Notes: a model not told the origin generated them from the letters alone. A stretch of DNA of 64,000 bases from Marinobacterium halophilum (GCF_003014615.1 NZ_PYGI01000006.1:62001-126000), one strand, 5' to 3'; shown: positions 48,646 to 59,401, counted from the first letter of the stretch. Translations and numbers: made by a program.

Positions 48646-49939
48646 TCTGCTGCTGATCGGAAGCTTTTTGATTGCACTGCTGCTGGGTGTGCCGGTCGCC
48701 ATCGCGCTGGGCCTGGGTGGTGTAGTCGGTATTCTGGCCGGGTTGTCACCCGACATGCTGGCGACGCTAGGTACCAACACCTATAACAGTGTGGCCAAGT
48801 ACCCGCTGATTGCGATTCCGTTGTTCATATTGACCGGTCTTATTTTCGAGCGGGCAGGGGTTGCGGCCAGTCTGGTCCGCTTTGCTCAGGCGGTCATAGG
48901 TCCACGCCATGGTGGTCTGGCGGTCGTTGCCGTGCTGGTCTGTCTGATTATGGGTGGCATGAGCGGCTCAGGCCCGGCAGATGCGGCAGCGGTGGCGATG
49001 GTTATGCTGCCCAGCATGCGCAAGGCGGGCTATCCGCAGCCCTTCTCTGCCACGCTGATTGCCGCGTCGTCATCGACCGCAATTTTGATACCCCCCTCGA
49101 TTGCCCTGATTCTGTATTCAATCGTGGTGCCGGGTGTTGATCTGCGTGCGCTGTTTGCGGCAGGTTTGTTTCCGGGCATTCTTGCCGGTTTGTCACTGCT
49201 GGTGCCGGCTTTATGGCTGTCACGCAAGCATGGCTGGGAAGATCCGCGCGAGTCTGAGCGTCCGCCCTTATGGGAAAGTTTCAAGGCAGCTCTGCCGGCT
49301 CTGTTCGCGCCCATTATCATTCTAGGTGGTTTGCGTTCCGGCCTGTTCACGCCGACTGAAGCGGCTGTGGTTGCAGTGACCTATGGCGTGATCGTCGGTA
49401 GCCTGATCTACCGTAACCTGGGCATCAAAGACCTGTTCAACCTGGCGACTGAAGCGGCGGTGACGTCGGGTGTGGTGATGTTTATCATCGCATTGGCAGG
49501 CATTTTTGCCTGGGCGGGTACAACTTTGGGTACCTTCCAGCACTTGGCTGACGGCCTGCTGTCACTGTCGGACAGCGGTTGGGTGTTGCTGATTCTGGTA
49601 ATGGTGTTGGTGTTGATTGCCGGCATGCTTCTGGATGCGGTGTCGATCTATTTGATTCTGATTCCGATCGTGTTGCCGCTGATGAATCACTTCGGCTGGA
49701 ACCCGGTCTGGTTCGGCATCCTGCTGGCGATGAATATCGCCATCGGTCAGTTTACACCGCCGGTAGCGGTCAATCTGATGGTAACGACACGGATCGCCAA
49801 TATCCGTTTGGAGCACACCATCGGCTGGGCGCTGATCTTCATTGCGGCTATGGCTTCGAGTCTGATATTGGTGATGCTGGTGCCGGGAATTGCACTCTGG
49901 TTGCCAGATAAGCTTGGGTACGTTGTCGGCAACTGGTAA
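48635..49939 (+). CDS. dctM: TRAP transporter large permease (DctM family)
   Basis: The large permease that couples substrate uptake to sodium or proton flow. The 434-aa protein has about 12 membrane segments, including GVPVAIALGLGGVVGI, the conserved MSGSGPADAAAVAMVMLPSM and the C-terminal NIAIGQFTPPVAVNLMVTT. ATG 48635 has AGGAGG before it and lies inside the end of dctQ. No obvious terminator follows. Confidence 0.92.
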   Translation: MSPDLLLIGSFLIALLLGVPVAIALGLGGVVGILAGLSPDMLATLGTNTYNSVAKYPLIAIPLFILTGLIFERAGVAASLVRFAQAVIGPRHGGLAVVAVLVCLIMGGMSGSGPADAAAVAMVMLPSMRKAGYPQPFSATLIAASSSTAILIPPSIALILYSIVVPGVDLRALFAAGLFPGILAGLSLLVPALWLSRKHGWEDPRESERPPLWESFKAALPALFAPIIILGGLRSGLFTPTEAAVVAVTYGVIVGSLIYRNLGIKDLFNLATEAAVTSGVVMFIIALAGIFAWAGTTLGTFQHLADGLLSLSDSGWVLLILVMVLVLIAGMLLDAVSIYLILIPIVLPLMNHFGWNPVWFGILLAMNIAIGQFTPPVAVNLMVTTRIANIRLEHTIGWALIFIAAMASSLILVMLVPGIALWLPDKLGYVVGNW

Positions 49940-50136
49940 CTCTTTACAAGCAGGTGGGGGCGCAAGGTCCCCGCTCACTTTGACCCCTCTCAAAACATCA
50001 TCCTGTCTACTACTAAAGAGCCACATTCTCAGGTCCAAGGCACTATACTCGGATATCAGTTGCGGTAGCTAAGATTGAACCATCAATCGTTACTGCTCTT
50101 CGAGCGTGATGTGAATAACAACAAGAGGCTAAGAAT

Positions 50137-51657
50137 ATGATCTACGCACAGCCAGGACAGGCAGATTCCATTGTCACTCTGAAGCCGCGTTACGGCAACT
50201 TTATCGGTGGCGAATGGATCGCACCGGTCAAGGGTGAGTATTTTCAGAATATCTCACCGGTAACCGGCGAAGCCTTCTGTGAAATCCCACGCTCTACAGC
50301 CGAAGATATCGAACTGGCGCTGGACGCCGCGCATGCCGCCAAAGATGCCTGGGGTCGCGCTTCAGTTACCGAACGTTCCAACGTCCTGCTGAAGATTGCA
50401 GATCGTCTGGAAGCCAATCTTGAGAAAATCGCCGTCGCGGAAACCTGGGATAACGGCAAGGCCGTTCGTGAAACGCTGGCTGCTGATGTGCCGCTGGCCG
50501 TTGATCACTTCCGTTACTTTGCTGGTTGCATCCGTGCGCAGGAAGGCTCCATCGGTGAGATCGATGAAAACACCGTGGCTTATCACTTCCACGAGCCGCT
50601 GGGCGTGGTCGGACAGATCATTCCGTGGAACTTCCCGCTGTTGATGGCGGCTTGGAAAATTGCACCGGCTCTGGCCGCCGGTAACTGCATCGTGTTGAAG
50701 CCGGCCGAGCAGACGCCCTGGTCGATTCTGAAACTGGTTGAAGCCATTGAAGACCTGCTGCCGGCGGGTGTGCTGAACGTCGTCAACGGTTTTGGTGCCG
50801 AAGCCGGTCAGGCGTTGGCCACCAACACCCGTATCGCCAAGATTGCCTTCACCGGTTCTACCCCTGTAGGTGCGCACATCCTTAAATGTGCTGCCGAAAA
50901 TATCATCCCGTCGACGGTTGAGCTGGGTGGCAAGTCGCCGAATATCTACTTCGAAGATGTCATGAATCACGAAGACGCCTTCATCGACAAGTGTGTTGAA
51001 GGTACCGTGCTTGCATTCTTCAACCAGGGTGAAGTCTGCACCTGTCCGTCCCGTTTGTTGGTACAGGAAAGCATCTATGACGACTTCATCGCACGCGTGA
51101 TTGACCGCATCAAGAAGATCAAGCGGGGCAATCCGCTGGATAGCGAAACCATGGTCGGTGCGCAGGCCTCCAAGGAGCAGTACGAGAAGATCCTGGGCTA
51201 CCTCGACATCGGTCGTGAAGAAGGCGCTGAAGTATTGATTGGTGGCGACAAGGAGCAGATGGATACAGGTTTCGAGACCGGCTACTACATCCAGCCGACG
51301 CTGCTCAAAGGCACCAATGACATGCGTGTGTTCCAGGAAGAGATCTTTGGCCCGGTTGTATCGGTTACCACCTTTAAAGACGAAGCGGAAGCACTGGCGA
51401 TTGCCAACGACACCGAGTTCGGTCTGGGCGCTGGCGTATGGAGTCGCGACATGAACCGTTCTTACCGCATGGGTCGTGGCATTCAGGCCGGCCGTGTATG
51501 GACCAACTGCTACCATCAGTACCCGGCGCATGCTGCCTTTGGTGGTTACAAAAAGTCTGGTGTTGGCCGCGAAAACCACAAGATGATGCTTGATCATTAT
51601 CAGCAGACCAAAAACATGCTGGTCAGCTACGATATCAACCCGCTCGGCTTCTTCTAA
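50137..51657 (+). CDS. exaC: NAD-dependent aldehyde dehydrogenase (ExaC-like)
   Basis: A 506-aa aldehyde dehydrogenase with the full set of motifs: [20 protein letters not shown], the Glu of VELGGKSPN, the catalytic Cys in [13 protein letters not shown], and the C-terminal YDINPLGFF. The sequence is of the AldA/ExaC type that oxidises acetaldehyde in PQQ-dependent ethanol oxidation. It sits directly upstream of pqqABCDE as exaC does in P. aeruginosa. The ethanol dehydrogenase gene (exaA) is not in the window. A strong terminator separates it from pqqA. Confidence 0.9.
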   Translation: MIYAQPGQADSIVTLKPRYGNFIGGEWIAPVKGEYFQNISPVTGEAFCEIPRSTAEDIELALDAAHAAKDAWGRASVTERSNVLLKIADRLEANLEKIAVAETWDNGKAVRETLAADVPLAVDHFRYFAGCIRAQEGSIGEIDENTVAYHFHEPLGVVGQIIPWNFPLLMAAWKIAPALAAGNCIVLKPAEQTPWSILKLVEAIEDLLPAGVLNVVNGFGAEAGQALATNTRIAKIAFTGSTPVGAHILKCAAENIIPSTVELGGKSPNIYFEDVMNHEDAFIDKCVEGTVLAFFNQGEVCTCPSRLLVQESIYDDFIARVIDRIKKIKRGNPLDSETMVGAQASKEQYEKILGYLDIGREEGAEVLIGGDKEQMDTGFETGYYIQPTLLKGTNDMRVFQEEIFGPVVSVTTFKDEAEALAIANDTEFGLGAGVWSRDMNRSYRMGRGIQAGRVWTNCYHQYPAHAAFGGYKKSGVGRENHKMMLDHYQQTKNMLVSYDINPLGFF

Positions 51658-51750
51658 GCGCGCCGCGGTTTCTCCGAAGCTCTGCACAGGGACGTGCACT
51701 CATGACTGCTTCACCCTGGCAGTCAACTGCTCTGCAGCAGTGACACTTTT

Positions 51751-51773
51751 AACGGCCTTCGGGCCGTTTTTTT
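51751..51773 (+). terminator. Terminator after exaC
   Basis: AACGGCC (51751-51757) pairs with GGCCGTT (51762-51768) around the stable TTCG loop, followed by T to 51773. It lies 94 bases after the exaC stop. Confidence 0.9.
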
Positions 51774-51944
51774 ATGTGTTGAACTTACCATGCGCTCGGG
51801 GTACGGGAGGGCGTTAGTCGTCCCGCGTTCCTACCAAATCAGCGCCGAATTCATTCCAAAGTACCATATAGGGGCAGGGGTACAGTTGCCTACTATCAAG
51901 GTGTCTCCAATGACACACCGATAACAACAATGAGGTAACGTATT

Positions 51945-52016
51945 ATGTGGACTAAACCAGCTTACACTGACCTGCGTATCGGCTTCGAAGTTACCATGTA
52001 CTTCGCCAACCGCTAA
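51945..52016 (+). CDS. pqqA: PQQ precursor peptide PqqA
   Basis: A 23-residue peptide, [20 protein letters not shown] followed by ANR, that supplies the carbon skeleton of pyrroloquinoline quinone. Glu15 and Tyr19 in E-V-T-M-Y are the residues cross-linked by PqqE/PqqD. Length and motif are exactly of the family. It is too short for normal gene calling. TGAGG lies upstream of the ATG. A hairpin follows before pqqB. Confidence 0.97.
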
Positions 52017-52024
52017 GCGCCCCC

Positions 52025-52046
52025 AGGCGGCCCTGAGGGGCTGCCT
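52025..52046 (+). promoter_or_regulatory. Hairpin between pqqA and pqqB
   Basis: AGGCGGCCC (52025-52033) pairs with GGGCTGCCT (52038-52046), nine pairs with one G-U. It lies 8 bases after pqqA. Such hairpins are thought to let pqqA be made in excess of the downstream enzymes by partial termination or mRNA protection; that role is inferred here. Confidence 0.6.
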
Positions 52047-52093
52047 TCTCCTGCCGACAGGCACTTCCTACCCCCCAGCGGAATTACACAATA

Positions 52094-53014
52094 ATGAAAA
52101 TACAGATTTTAGGCTCAGCGGCCGGGGGCGGCTTTCCGCAGTGGAACTGCAACTGCGACAACTGCAAAGGCCTGCGTAACGGCACTCTGAATGCCAAAGC
52201 CCGTACCCAATCCTCTATCGCTGTCAGCCTCAATGGCAACGACTGGATCCTGTTCAACGCCTCACCTGACATCCGCGCTCAGCTGGAAAGCTTTGAGCCC
52301 CTGCAGCCGAAGCAGGGCAAGCGTGATACCGGGATTGCGGCCATTGTCCTGATGGACAGCCAGATCGATCACACCACCGGCCTGTTGATGTTGCGTGAAG
52401 GTTGTCCGCACTCGGTCTACTGCACCGACATGGTCAAACAAGACCTGAGCACCGGCTTTCCTGTATTCAATATGTTGGAACACTGGAATGGTGGTTTGGT
52501 ATGGAATCAGATTCCGAGTACCGCGATCTATAATGAATTTACGATCCCGGAAGTGCCGGGTATCACCCTGACGGCCGTGCCGCTGCGTTCCAGTGCGCCG
52601 CCGTATTCGCCGCACCGTAATGATCCGCATCCGGGCGATAATATTGGCATGCTGTTGCGTGATGATGCGACTGGCCGCTCGCTGTTCTATGCGCCGGGCC
52701 TTGGCCAGATCGAAGACCACCTGCGCCCGATTATGGAAGACGCTGACTGCCTGTTGGTGGATGGCACGCTGTGGCGTGAAGACGAGATGATCCACGCCGG
52801 TGTTGGCGACAAGCTGGGTGTACACATGGGACACCTGCCGCAGTCCGGTGAGAATGGCATGATTGCCTACCTGGATACCCTGGATAAGCCGCGCAAGGTG
52901 CTGATTCACATTAACAACACCAACCCGATCCTGATCGAAGACTCCCCCGAGCGGGGTGTGCTGGCCGAGCATGGCATTGATGTTGCTTTTGACGGCATGA
53001 GCATCGAACTCTGA
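52094..53014 (+). CDS. pqqB: PQQ biosynthesis protein PqqB
   Basis: A 306-aa metallo-beta-lactamase-fold protein required for full PQQ production, proposed to hydroxylate the cross-linked Glu-Tyr intermediate. It begins [21 protein letters not shown], the family signature, with Cys clusters in CNCDNCKG and [11 protein letters not shown] as a metal-binding-like site. It is followed 11 bases later by pqqC. Confidence 0.97.
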   Translation: MKIQILGSAAGGGFPQWNCNCDNCKGLRNGTLNAKARTQSSIAVSLNGNDWILFNASPDIRAQLESFEPLQPKQGKRDTGIAAIVLMDSQIDHTTGLLMLREGCPHSVYCTDMVKQDLSTGFPVFNMLEHWNGGLVWNQIPSTAIYNEFTIPEVPGITLTAVPLRSSAPPYSPHRNDPHPGDNIGMLLRDDATGRSLFYAPGLGQIEDHLRPIMEDADCLLVDGTLWREDEMIHAGVGDKLGVHMGHLPQSGENGMIAYLDTLDKPRKVLIHINNTNPILIEDSPERGVLAEHGIDVAFDGMSIEL

Positions 53015-53025
53015 GGAGGCAAAGC

Positions 53026-53784
53026 ATGAGTAACCGTGAACCGATGAGCCGCGATGCGTTTGAACAGGCGCTACGGGCCAAGGGCGATCTCTATCATATT
53101 CATCACCCGTACCATGTGGCGATGTATGCCGGTCAATCTAGCCCGGAGCAGATCCGTGGCTGGGTCGCCAACCGTTTTTATTATCAGGTCAGCATTCCGC
53201 TAAAGGATGCTGCCATTATGGCTAACTGTCCGCACCGCGATGTGCGTCGACAGTGGCTGCAGAGGATCATGGACCATGATGGTTACGATGGTGCTGTGGG
53301 TGGTATCGAAGCCTGGCTGCAGTTGGGCGAGGCTGTGGGCCTGAGTCGCGAAGAGATCCTGTCGCATGAACATGTCTTGCCGGGTGTTCGCTTTGCCGTG
53401 GACGCTTATGTCAACTTCGCGCGCCGTACCACTTGGCAGGAAGCTGCCAGCTCCTCGTTGACCGAGCTGTTCGCTCCGCATATTCATCAGTCTCGCCTGG
53501 ATACCTGGCCACAGCACTATCCGTGGATCAAGGAGGAAGGCTACCAGTACTTCCGCAACCGCTTGACTGAAGCCCGTCGCGACGTGGAACACGGCCTGCA
53601 GATTACATTGGATCACTACACTACCCGTGAGCAGCAGGACCGGATGCTGGAGATACTTCAGTTCAAACTGGATGTGCTCTGGAGCATGCTTGATGCCATG
53701 AGCATGGCGTATGAACTGGAACGCCCGCCATATCATACCGTCACTCAGGAGCGTGTGTACCACCGAGGACTGTTCAATGAGTAA
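53026..53784 (+). CDS. pqqC: Pyrroloquinoline-quinone synthase PqqC
   Basis: The cofactor-free oxidase for the last step, ring closure and eight-electron oxidation to PQQ. The 252-aa helical protein shows [36 protein letters not shown] and [16 protein letters not shown], matching the family. It overlaps pqqD by 8 bases. Confidence 0.97.
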   Translation: MSNREPMSRDAFEQALRAKGDLYHIHHPYHVAMYAGQSSPEQIRGWVANRFYYQVSIPLKDAAIMANCPHRDVRRQWLQRIMDHDGYDGAVGGIEAWLQLGEAVGLSREEILSHEHVLPGVRFAVDAYVNFARRTTWQEAASSSLTELFAPHIHQSRLDTWPQHYPWIKEEGYQYFRNRLTEARRDVEHGLQITLDHYTTREQQDRMLEILQFKLDVLWSMLDAMSMAYELERPPYHTVTQERVYHRGLFNE

Positions 53785-54055
53785 GCCTGAACTGGATCAG
53801 ACCCCAAGCCTGAATCCCATGTTTCGTTTCCAGTGGGAAGAGGCGCAGAACGGTCATGTGCTGCTTTACCCTGAAGGGATGATCAAGCTCAACGACAGTG
53901 CCGGTGCCATCCTGGCTGAAGTGAATGGCGAACAGAATTGCACGGCTATTATCCATGCGCTTGAGACCCGCTTCCCTGAAGCGGGTGCGCTGGGGCCGGA
54001 TGTGCTGGAGTTTCTGGAGGTTGCCCATGAGCAGAACTGGATCCGTTATGTCTGA
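53777..54055 (+). CDS. pqqD: PQQ peptide chaperone PqqD
   Basis: A 92-aa RRE-type (RiPP recognition element) protein that binds PqqA and presents it to PqqE. It starts MSKPELDQ at 53777, after pqqC overlap, and has the typical [22 protein letters not shown] followed by [12 protein letters not shown]. It overlaps pqqE by 29 bases. Confidence 0.95.
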   Translation: MSKPELDQTPSLNPMFRFQWEEAQNGHVLLYPEGMIKLNDSAGAILAEVNGEQNCTAIIHALETRFPEAGALGPDVLEFLEVAHEQNWIRYV

Positions 54056-55193
54056 AACCGTGGAACCGACACCGGCCAAGCCGTTGGGTCAGCCCCTTTG
54101 GCTGCTGGCGGAGCTGACATACAAGTGCCCGCTGCAGTGCCCCTACTGCAGTAATCCACTGGATTTCGCCGACCATGGTGAAGAACTGACCACAGAGCAG
54201 TGGATTGAAGTCTTCCGTGAGGCCCGCAAGATGGGTGCTGCCCAGCTCGGTTTTTCGGGTGGCGAGCCGCTGGTGCGACGTGATCTGGAGCAGTTGATCG
54301 CTGAAGGGCGCAAGTTGGGTTATTACACCAACCTGATCACCTCCGGTATCGGCCTTAATGCGGAGCGTATCGCCGCGTTTCGCGAAGCCGGACTGGATCA
54401 TATCCAGATCAGCTTCCAGGCTTCGGACGAGACGGTTAACAACATGCTCGCTGGCTCAAGCAAGGCGTTTGAGCAGAAGCTGAAAATGGCGCGTGAGGTG
54501 AAGGCCCAGGGTTACCCGATGGTGCTCAACTTCGTGACCCACCGGCATAATATTGATCGCATCGACCGTATTATTGAACTCTGTGTCGAGCTGGAAGCGG
54601 ACTACGTTGAGTTGGCTACCTGTCAGTATTACGGTTGGGCGCATGAAAACCGCGAGACACTGCTACCGACGCAGGCTCAGTTGGAGCGTGCCGAGCGGAT
54701 TACCAATGAATACCGCGATCAGCTTGCCGCCGCTGGCAACCCGATCAAGTTGATCTTCGTGACCCCCGACTATTATGAAGAACGGCCGAAAAAGTGCATG
54801 AACGGCTGGGGTGAAATATTCCTCACTGTTACCCCTGATGGTACCGCACTGCCGTGCCACAGCGCGCGCATGCTGCCGATCGAGTTTCCCAATGTGAAAG
54901 ACCATAGTCTGCAGCACATTTGGCGCGACTCATTTGGTTTCAACCATTTCCGCGGGGATGACTGGATGCAGGAGCCGTGTCGCTCCTGTGACGAGAAAGA
55001 GCAGGATCTGGGTGGGTGTCGCTGTCAGGCCTATATGCTGGCCGGGGACATGAATGCAGCCGATCCGGTATGCAGCAAATCACCGCATCACCATAAGATT
55101 CTCGACGCTCGTGCCGCTGCTGAGCAGGTCAGCGAAGATACTCCAATCACGTTCCGCAATGAACGCAACTCCCGTGTCTTTGCACGCGGTTGA
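54027..55193 (+). CDS. pqqE: PqqA peptide cyclase (radical SAM) PqqE
   Basis: A radical SAM enzyme that forms the carbon-carbon bond between Glu15 and Tyr19 of PqqA. The 388-aa protein has the cluster motif CPLQCPYC (Cys34, Cys38, Cys41) and a SPASM domain with further Cys in [28 protein letters not shown] chose ATG 54027 because GGAGG lies 6 bases upstream; ATG 54048 lacks one. It overlaps pqqD and the peptidase gene. Confidence 0.96.
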   Translation: MSRTGSVMSETVEPTPAKPLGQPLWLLAELTYKCPLQCPYCSNPLDFADHGEELTTEQWIEVFREARKMGAAQLGFSGGEPLVRRDLEQLIAEGRKLGYYTNLITSGIGLNAERIAAFREAGLDHIQISFQASDETVNNMLAGSSKAFEQKLKMAREVKAQGYPMVLNFVTHRHNIDRIDRIIELCVELEADYVELATCQYYGWAHENRETLLPTQAQLERAERITNEYRDQLAAAGNPIKLIFVTPDYYEERPKKCMNGWGEIFLTVTPDGTALPCHSARMLPIEFPNVKDHSLQHIWRDSFGFNHFRGDDWMQEPCRSCDEKEQDLGGCRCQAYMLAGDMNAADPVCSKSPHHHKILDARAAAEQVSEDTPITFRNERNSRVFARG

Positions 55194-57039
55194 GCCGCTG
55201 CTGGCGGCGGAAGAAGCGGTCTCCGCCATTCATGACTATGCTGCGCTCAAGTTTCATCAAGGCAACCTGTACGGTGTTGGCTTTGATGCCGCCAGTGGTC
55301 GCAACCGGTTGTGTCATTTCAGTGGCGGGCAGGCGGAAAGCCTGCTGCCCAATCATGTCAGTGTGCGCAGCCGTGTGCATGAATATGGCGGTGGAGCCTG
55401 GTGTATTGCAGGTGTCCATGCCTGCTTTGTCCATGCGGATGATCAGCAGATTTGGCAAGCGCCATTGGCTGCAGGTGAGCCTCCTCACCCATTAACGTGC
55501 CAGCCGGATACCCGTTTTGCCGACCTGGCGTTCGACCCGCTGCGCGAGCGCCTGCTTGCGATCAGCGAGACGCATCTGTCATCACTGGAGCCTGTCAACC
55601 GATTGGCTGCTATCAGTCTGCATACTGGGGCTATCGAAATTCTGGCTGAAGGTGCCGACTTTTACAGCTCACCGGCCTTGAGCCCGGATGGCTGCCAGTT
55701 AGTCTGGATCGAATGGGATCACCCGCAGCAGCCCTGGCGTTGTACGCGTGTCATGCTGGCGCAATTGAATGAACAGGGTGAGGTCGAGACGGCCCGGCAG
55801 GTATCCGATACGGATGAAGCGGCCTGGGCACAGCCACGCTTTTCGCCGGATGGGACGTTACATGTCGTGGTTGATCGTAACAACTGGTGGCGCATCGAAT
55901 CACTGACGGCGACGGGCTTTCAGGCGCTGTCTGGAACAGTGCCCGAGCGTACCGAGTTTACTACCGCCCCTTGGCAGTTTGGTCTTGCAACCTATGGCTG
56001 GAATGCGGCGGGTGCGTTGCTGGCGCTGGGACAGTGTGATGGGTATACATATCTTTGGTGTCATGATGGCTCAGCGTGGTGCCCGCTGGAGTTGAGCCTG
56101 ATGCCTGCACGGATGCATGCCTTGGTGTGTGATGGCAACAGGCTTGGTTGTGTGGCCGAATTCAGTGACCGCTTGCCGGCGGTTGTGCGGATTGACAGTG
56201 CGCTGACAGCCGATGACCCGGATCAATGCGATATTCTGTATGGTGGCGACTGTCCTGCGTACACGCCCAGTTTGCCCGTCAGTCTGAGTGTCGAACGGGA
56301 TGAAAACCTGAGCGTGCCGTACTTTCTTTATCGTCCTGCCGGTATTCCCGCTGACCGGCTCCTCCCGCTGGTGATCTGGACCCATGGTGGCCCCACCGCC
56401 ATGACTGCGCCGTCCTTTAAGCCGGCCATTCAATACTGGACCCAGCGTGGATTCATGATTGCCGATGTCAATTATCGCGGCAGCACGGGCTATGGCCGTG
56501 ATTACCGCATGCAGCTGGAAGGGCAGTGGGGTGTCCGTGATGTGGACGATGTTATTGCGGTTGCAGCCGATCTGGTTGAACAGGGACAGGCCGACCCTCA
56601 AGCCCTTTTCATTCGCGGCAACAGCGCCGGTGGCTATACCACCCTGAGTGCTTTGTGTGACTCTGACTTGTTCAGCGGTGGTGCCAGCTTGTACGGTGTC
56701 AGTGATCCCGCCCGACTGAATCAGCTGACGCACAAGTTCGAGTCCCGTTATCTGCATTGGCTGATCGGAGACCCGCAGCAACAGAGTGAACGCTACCTTG
56801 AACGTTCGCCGCTCCACCGTGCCGACCGTATCAGTGCTCCGGTTATTTTTTTTCAGGGTATGCAAGATCAGGTAGTCCTGCCGGAGCAGACCCGTAATAT
56901 GGCAGAGCGCCTCAATTGCAACGACATCCGTGTGGAAACCCATTATTTCGATAACGAAGCACATGGCTTCCGACAACCGGATAACCAGGCGGCTGTTCTG
57001 GAGCATGAATTGGCATTTTACCGCAGCATAATCAGTTGA
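55159..57039 (+). CDS. pqqH: Prolyl-oligopeptidase-family S9 peptidase of the pqq cluster (PqqH-like)
   Basis: A 626-aa serine peptidase with an N-terminal beta-propeller (about 1-370) and a C-terminal alpha/beta hydrolase domain. Catalytic residues are seen in [18 protein letters not shown] (Ser), [11 protein letters not shown] (Asp) and NEAHGFR (His). The same gene follows pqqE in P. aeruginosa (PqqH). It overlaps the pqqE end by 35 bases. It may trim PqqA products, but its role in PQQ formation is not settled. No PqqF gene is in the window. Confidence 0.9.
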   Translation: MNATPVSLHAVEPLLAAEEAVSAIHDYAALKFHQGNLYGVGFDAASGRNRLCHFSGGQAESLLPNHVSVRSRVHEYGGGAWCIAGVHACFVHADDQQIWQAPLAAGEPPHPLTCQPDTRFADLAFDPLRERLLAISETHLSSLEPVNRLAAISLHTGAIEILAEGADFYSSPALSPDGCQLVWIEWDHPQQPWRCTRVMLAQLNEQGEVETARQVSDTDEAAWAQPRFSPDGTLHVVVDRNNWWRIESLTATGFQALSGTVPERTEFTTAPWQFGLATYGWNAAGALLALGQCDGYTYLWCHDGSAWCPLELSLMPARMHALVCDGNRLGCVAEFSDRLPAVVRIDSALTADDPDQCDILYGGDCPAYTPSLPVSLSVERDENLSVPYFLYRPAGIPADRLLPLVIWTHGGPTAMTAPSFKPAIQYWTQRGFMIADVNYRGSTGYGRDYRMQLEGQWGVRDVDDVIAVAADLVEQGQADPQALFIRGNSAGGYTTLSALCDSDLFSGGASLYGVSDPARLNQLTHKFESRYLHWLIGDPQQQSERYLERSPLHRADRISAPVIFFQGMQDQVVLPEQTRNMAERLNCNDIRVETHYFDNEAHGFRQPDNQAAVLEHELAFYRSIIS

Positions 57040-57197
57040 TTAGATAAGCTTCCGACGTTATCCGAGTCGGGCTTAATTACACTGATATCGGTGTTTTTAT
57101 ATTTGCACAACACCTTTCCGATGGCATGAAATGTGCTAAATCGAAGTGATTCCAGCCATCATTTAATATAGAAAATCTCTGTATTTTTACGAATATG

Positions 57198-57217
57198 GAA
57201 CTGTTCTGTAACAGTTC
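57198..57217. promoter_or_regulatory. Palindrome upstream of tmm
   Basis: GAACTGTT-CTGT-AACAGTTC is a perfect 8-bp dyad with a 4-base centre, 95 bases before the tmm start, in an otherwise AT-rich gap of 270 bases without other features. It may be an operator or a transcript hairpin. Confidence 0.5.
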
Positions 57218-57311
57218 TTCCGACTTTTCTGAAGGTTTACCTGCAATTATTTGGAAATCCAAGGCTAAATCCTTTAGTATTGCTATGGTTTTTTAGTTAA
57301 GGGAGTAGGTT

Positions 57312-58688
57312 TTGGCTAATCAAAAAATAGCAATTTTAGGTGCAGGTCCCAGTGGTTTAGCTCAGCTGCGTGCGTTTGAAGCCGCTCGTCGCGCGGGTGT
57401 CAAAGACCTTCCGGAAATTGTGTGTTACGAAAAGCAGAATGATATCGGCGGCATGTGGAACTACACATGGCGCACCGGCCTGGATAAAAACGGCGAGCCG
57501 GTTCATGGCAGCATGTACCGCTACCTCTGGTCCAATGGCCCGAAAGAGTGTCTGGAATTTGCGGATTACTCCTTTGATGAGCATTTTGGCCGCGCGATTC
57601 CGTCCTACCCTCCGCGTGCAGTACTGAAAGACTACATCATGGGGCGCATCGACAAGGAAGCGATCCTGAAGTACATCCGTTTTGAGTGCCCCGTGCGCTG
57701 GGTGACTTATGACAAAAGCAGTAAAAAGTTTACTGTTACTGTCATGAATCACAAAACAGGTGAGCAGGAAACCAACGAATTCGATTATGTCGTTGTCGCT
57801 ACCGGACATTTCTCTACGCCCAACATGCCGTATTTTGATGGTGTAGAGCAGTTCCCGGGACGTGTGTTGCATGCACACGATTTCAGGGATGCCCTGGAGT
57901 TTGAAGGGCAGAACATTCTGCTGGTGGGCGCAAGCTACTCCGCAGAAGATATCGGTTCCCAGTGCTATAAGTACGGTGCCAAGTCTGTCACCATCAGCTA
58001 TCGCAGCAATGCGCTGGGCTTCGAATGGCCTGAAGGTCTCGAAGAGAAGCCTTTGTTGACGCACTTCGAAGGCAATATCGGTCACTTCGCCGATGGTTCA
58101 AGCAAACAGTTCGATGCCATCATCATGTGTACGGGTTACCTGTTCCACTTCCCGTTCCTGCCGGATGAGTTGCGCCTGCAGACCCATAACTGCCTGTATC
58201 CGGACAACCTGTACAAAGGTATGTTCTTCCAGAACAATCCGCAGCTGATTTATCTGGGCATGCAGGATCAGTACTTCACGTTCAACATGTTCGATGCTCA
58301 GGCATGGTTCGCGCGTGACGTGATGCTGAACCGTATCCAGTTGCCGGATACCGATACCTGCCGTGACGACATCAACGAGTGGCTGTCACGCTATGACAAG
58401 ACGGAAAGCTGCAACGACTCCATCGATTTCCAGGCCAGTTATATCCGCGAATTGGTAGATGCGACCGACTATCCTGATTTCGCTGTTGAGAAGCAGGCGG
58501 ATCTGCTGAAGCAGTGGCTGCTGGACAAGCAGGAAAACATCATGGGCTTCCGTGAAAAAGCCTACCGTTCAACCGTAACCGATACCATGGCAACCGAATT
58601 GCCGGGACGCTGGTTGGATATTAAAGATGATTCACTTGAAGGTTTCATGTCACTCCGCTTTGTTGAGCCGCATAAAGAATCGGCTTAA
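57312..58688 (+). CDS. tmm: Trimethylamine monooxygenase (flavin-containing)
   Basis: A 458-aa bacterial FMO that oxidises trimethylamine to TMAO with NADPH and O2. It has the FAD loop ILGAGPSGLAQLRAF (Gly10-Gly12-Gly15), GGMWNYTWRTGLDKNGEPVH, SMYRYLWSNGPKE, the FMO motif FPGRVLHAHDF, and the NADPH loop LLVGASYSAEDIGSQ, all shared with the characterised roseobacter-type Tmm. The start is TTG at 57312 (GGGAGTAGG upstream), an unusual start in this window. It stands alone, without TMAO demethylase or transporter genes nearby. Confidence 0.9.
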   Translation: MANQKIAILGAGPSGLAQLRAFEAARRAGVKDLPEIVCYEKQNDIGGMWNYTWRTGLDKNGEPVHGSMYRYLWSNGPKECLEFADYSFDEHFGRAIPSYPPRAVLKDYIMGRIDKEAILKYIRFECPVRWVTYDKSSKKFTVTVMNHKTGEQETNEFDYVVVATGHFSTPNMPYFDGVEQFPGRVLHAHDFRDALEFEGQNILLVGASYSAEDIGSQCYKYGAKSVTISYRSNALGFEWPEGLEEKPLLTHFEGNIGHFADGSSKQFDAIIMCTGYLFHFPFLPDELRLQTHNCLYPDNLYKGMFFQNNPQLIYLGMQDQYFTFNMFDAQAWFARDVMLNRIQLPDTDTCRDDINEWLSRYDKTESCNDSIDFQASYIRELVDATDYPDFAVEKQADLLKQWLLDKQENIMGFREKAYRSTVTDTMATELPGRWLDIKDDSLEGFMSLRFVEPHKESA

Positions 58689-58857
58689 TCATCAGTGACA
58701 GTGAAACGGCATGGCCTCTATTCTTGAGGTCATGCTTCGCTTGGCATAGCGTTCATAACCAGACTGAACTCCGCATACATATCCCCGTCGTCATCACATC
58801 ACCATTCCCTTGCTACTCTGACCAACTCCAAGCCTGATCGTATGTGCGTTGCGCCGT

Positions 58858-59337
58858 TTATAGCCAGCGTTGTGGGTATTGCTGGCCCGAAATGCGGTTG
58901 TGATACAGATAGCCAAAGAGCACGATGGTCAGGGTGCCAGCGGCCACGGGTGTCAGCAGGAAATCCCAACCTTCACCGCTGAACATGATGATAAGCGGAT
59001 TGGCACCGGCGGGAGGGTGAGTGGTATGGGTCAGCAGCATCAGCATGACCGCCAAGCCCACCGCCAAACCAAGGGACCAGGTGTGTACGCCCATGACGGA
59101 TGCAACGCTCAAGCCTACCGCTGAAGTGAGCAGGTGACCCAAAATAATGTTGCGCGGTTGGGCCAGAGGGCTGGCCGGTAGCCCGAACAGAATGACCATA
59201 GTCGCCCCGAAAGGCGCCATCAGCCAGATTGAATCCTGTAGTGTGCCCATCAGACTTAAACCGGTAATGCAGAGTGCCGCGCCCACGCCGGCAAACAGTG
59301 CGGCTTTGTAGTGGGCCAGGTTGAGTAGATCTTTCAT
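58858..59337 (-). CDS. HPP family membrane protein
   Basis: A 159-aa integral membrane protein with four to five membrane helices and the HPP signature THTTHPPAGANPLIIM. Further family features are LMAPFGATMVILFGLP and QPRNIILGHLL. HPP proteins have been linked to nitrite transport in plastids and cyanobacteria; the role in this bacterium is unknown. Start chosen at ATG 59337 (MKDLLNLAHYKAAL). It is divergent from the TetR gene, whose operators lie in between. Confidence 0.85.
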   Translation of the reverse strand: MKDLLNLAHYKAALFAGVGAALCITGLSLMGTLQDSIWLMAPFGATMVILFGLPASPLAQPRNIILGHLLTSAVGLSVASVMGVHTWSLGLAVGLAVMLMLLTHTTHPPAGANPLIIMFSGEGWDFLLTPVAAGTLTIVLFGYLYHNRISGQQYPQRWL

Positions 59338-59362
59338 TGTGTTTCCTTGTGCGACAGGTTGG

Positions 59363-59401
59363 TAGACCGATTTGTCTACATAGGGTAGACAGGTCTGTCT
59401 A
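59363..59401. promoter_or_regulatory. Paired TetR-type operators between the HPP and TetR genes
   Basis: Two dyads, TAGAC-N6-GTCTA (59363-59378) and TAGACAG-GT-CTGTCTA (59386-59401), both 16 bp, start 23 bases apart in the divergent gap. They share the TAGAC/GTCTA ends, as expected for two dimers of one TetR protein, probably the neighbouring gene product. Confidence 0.75.

Noticed and set aside
50362-51699. 445-codon open frame antisense to exaC
   Set aside because: A shadow of a clear aldehyde dehydrogenase gene; no recognisable protein features.
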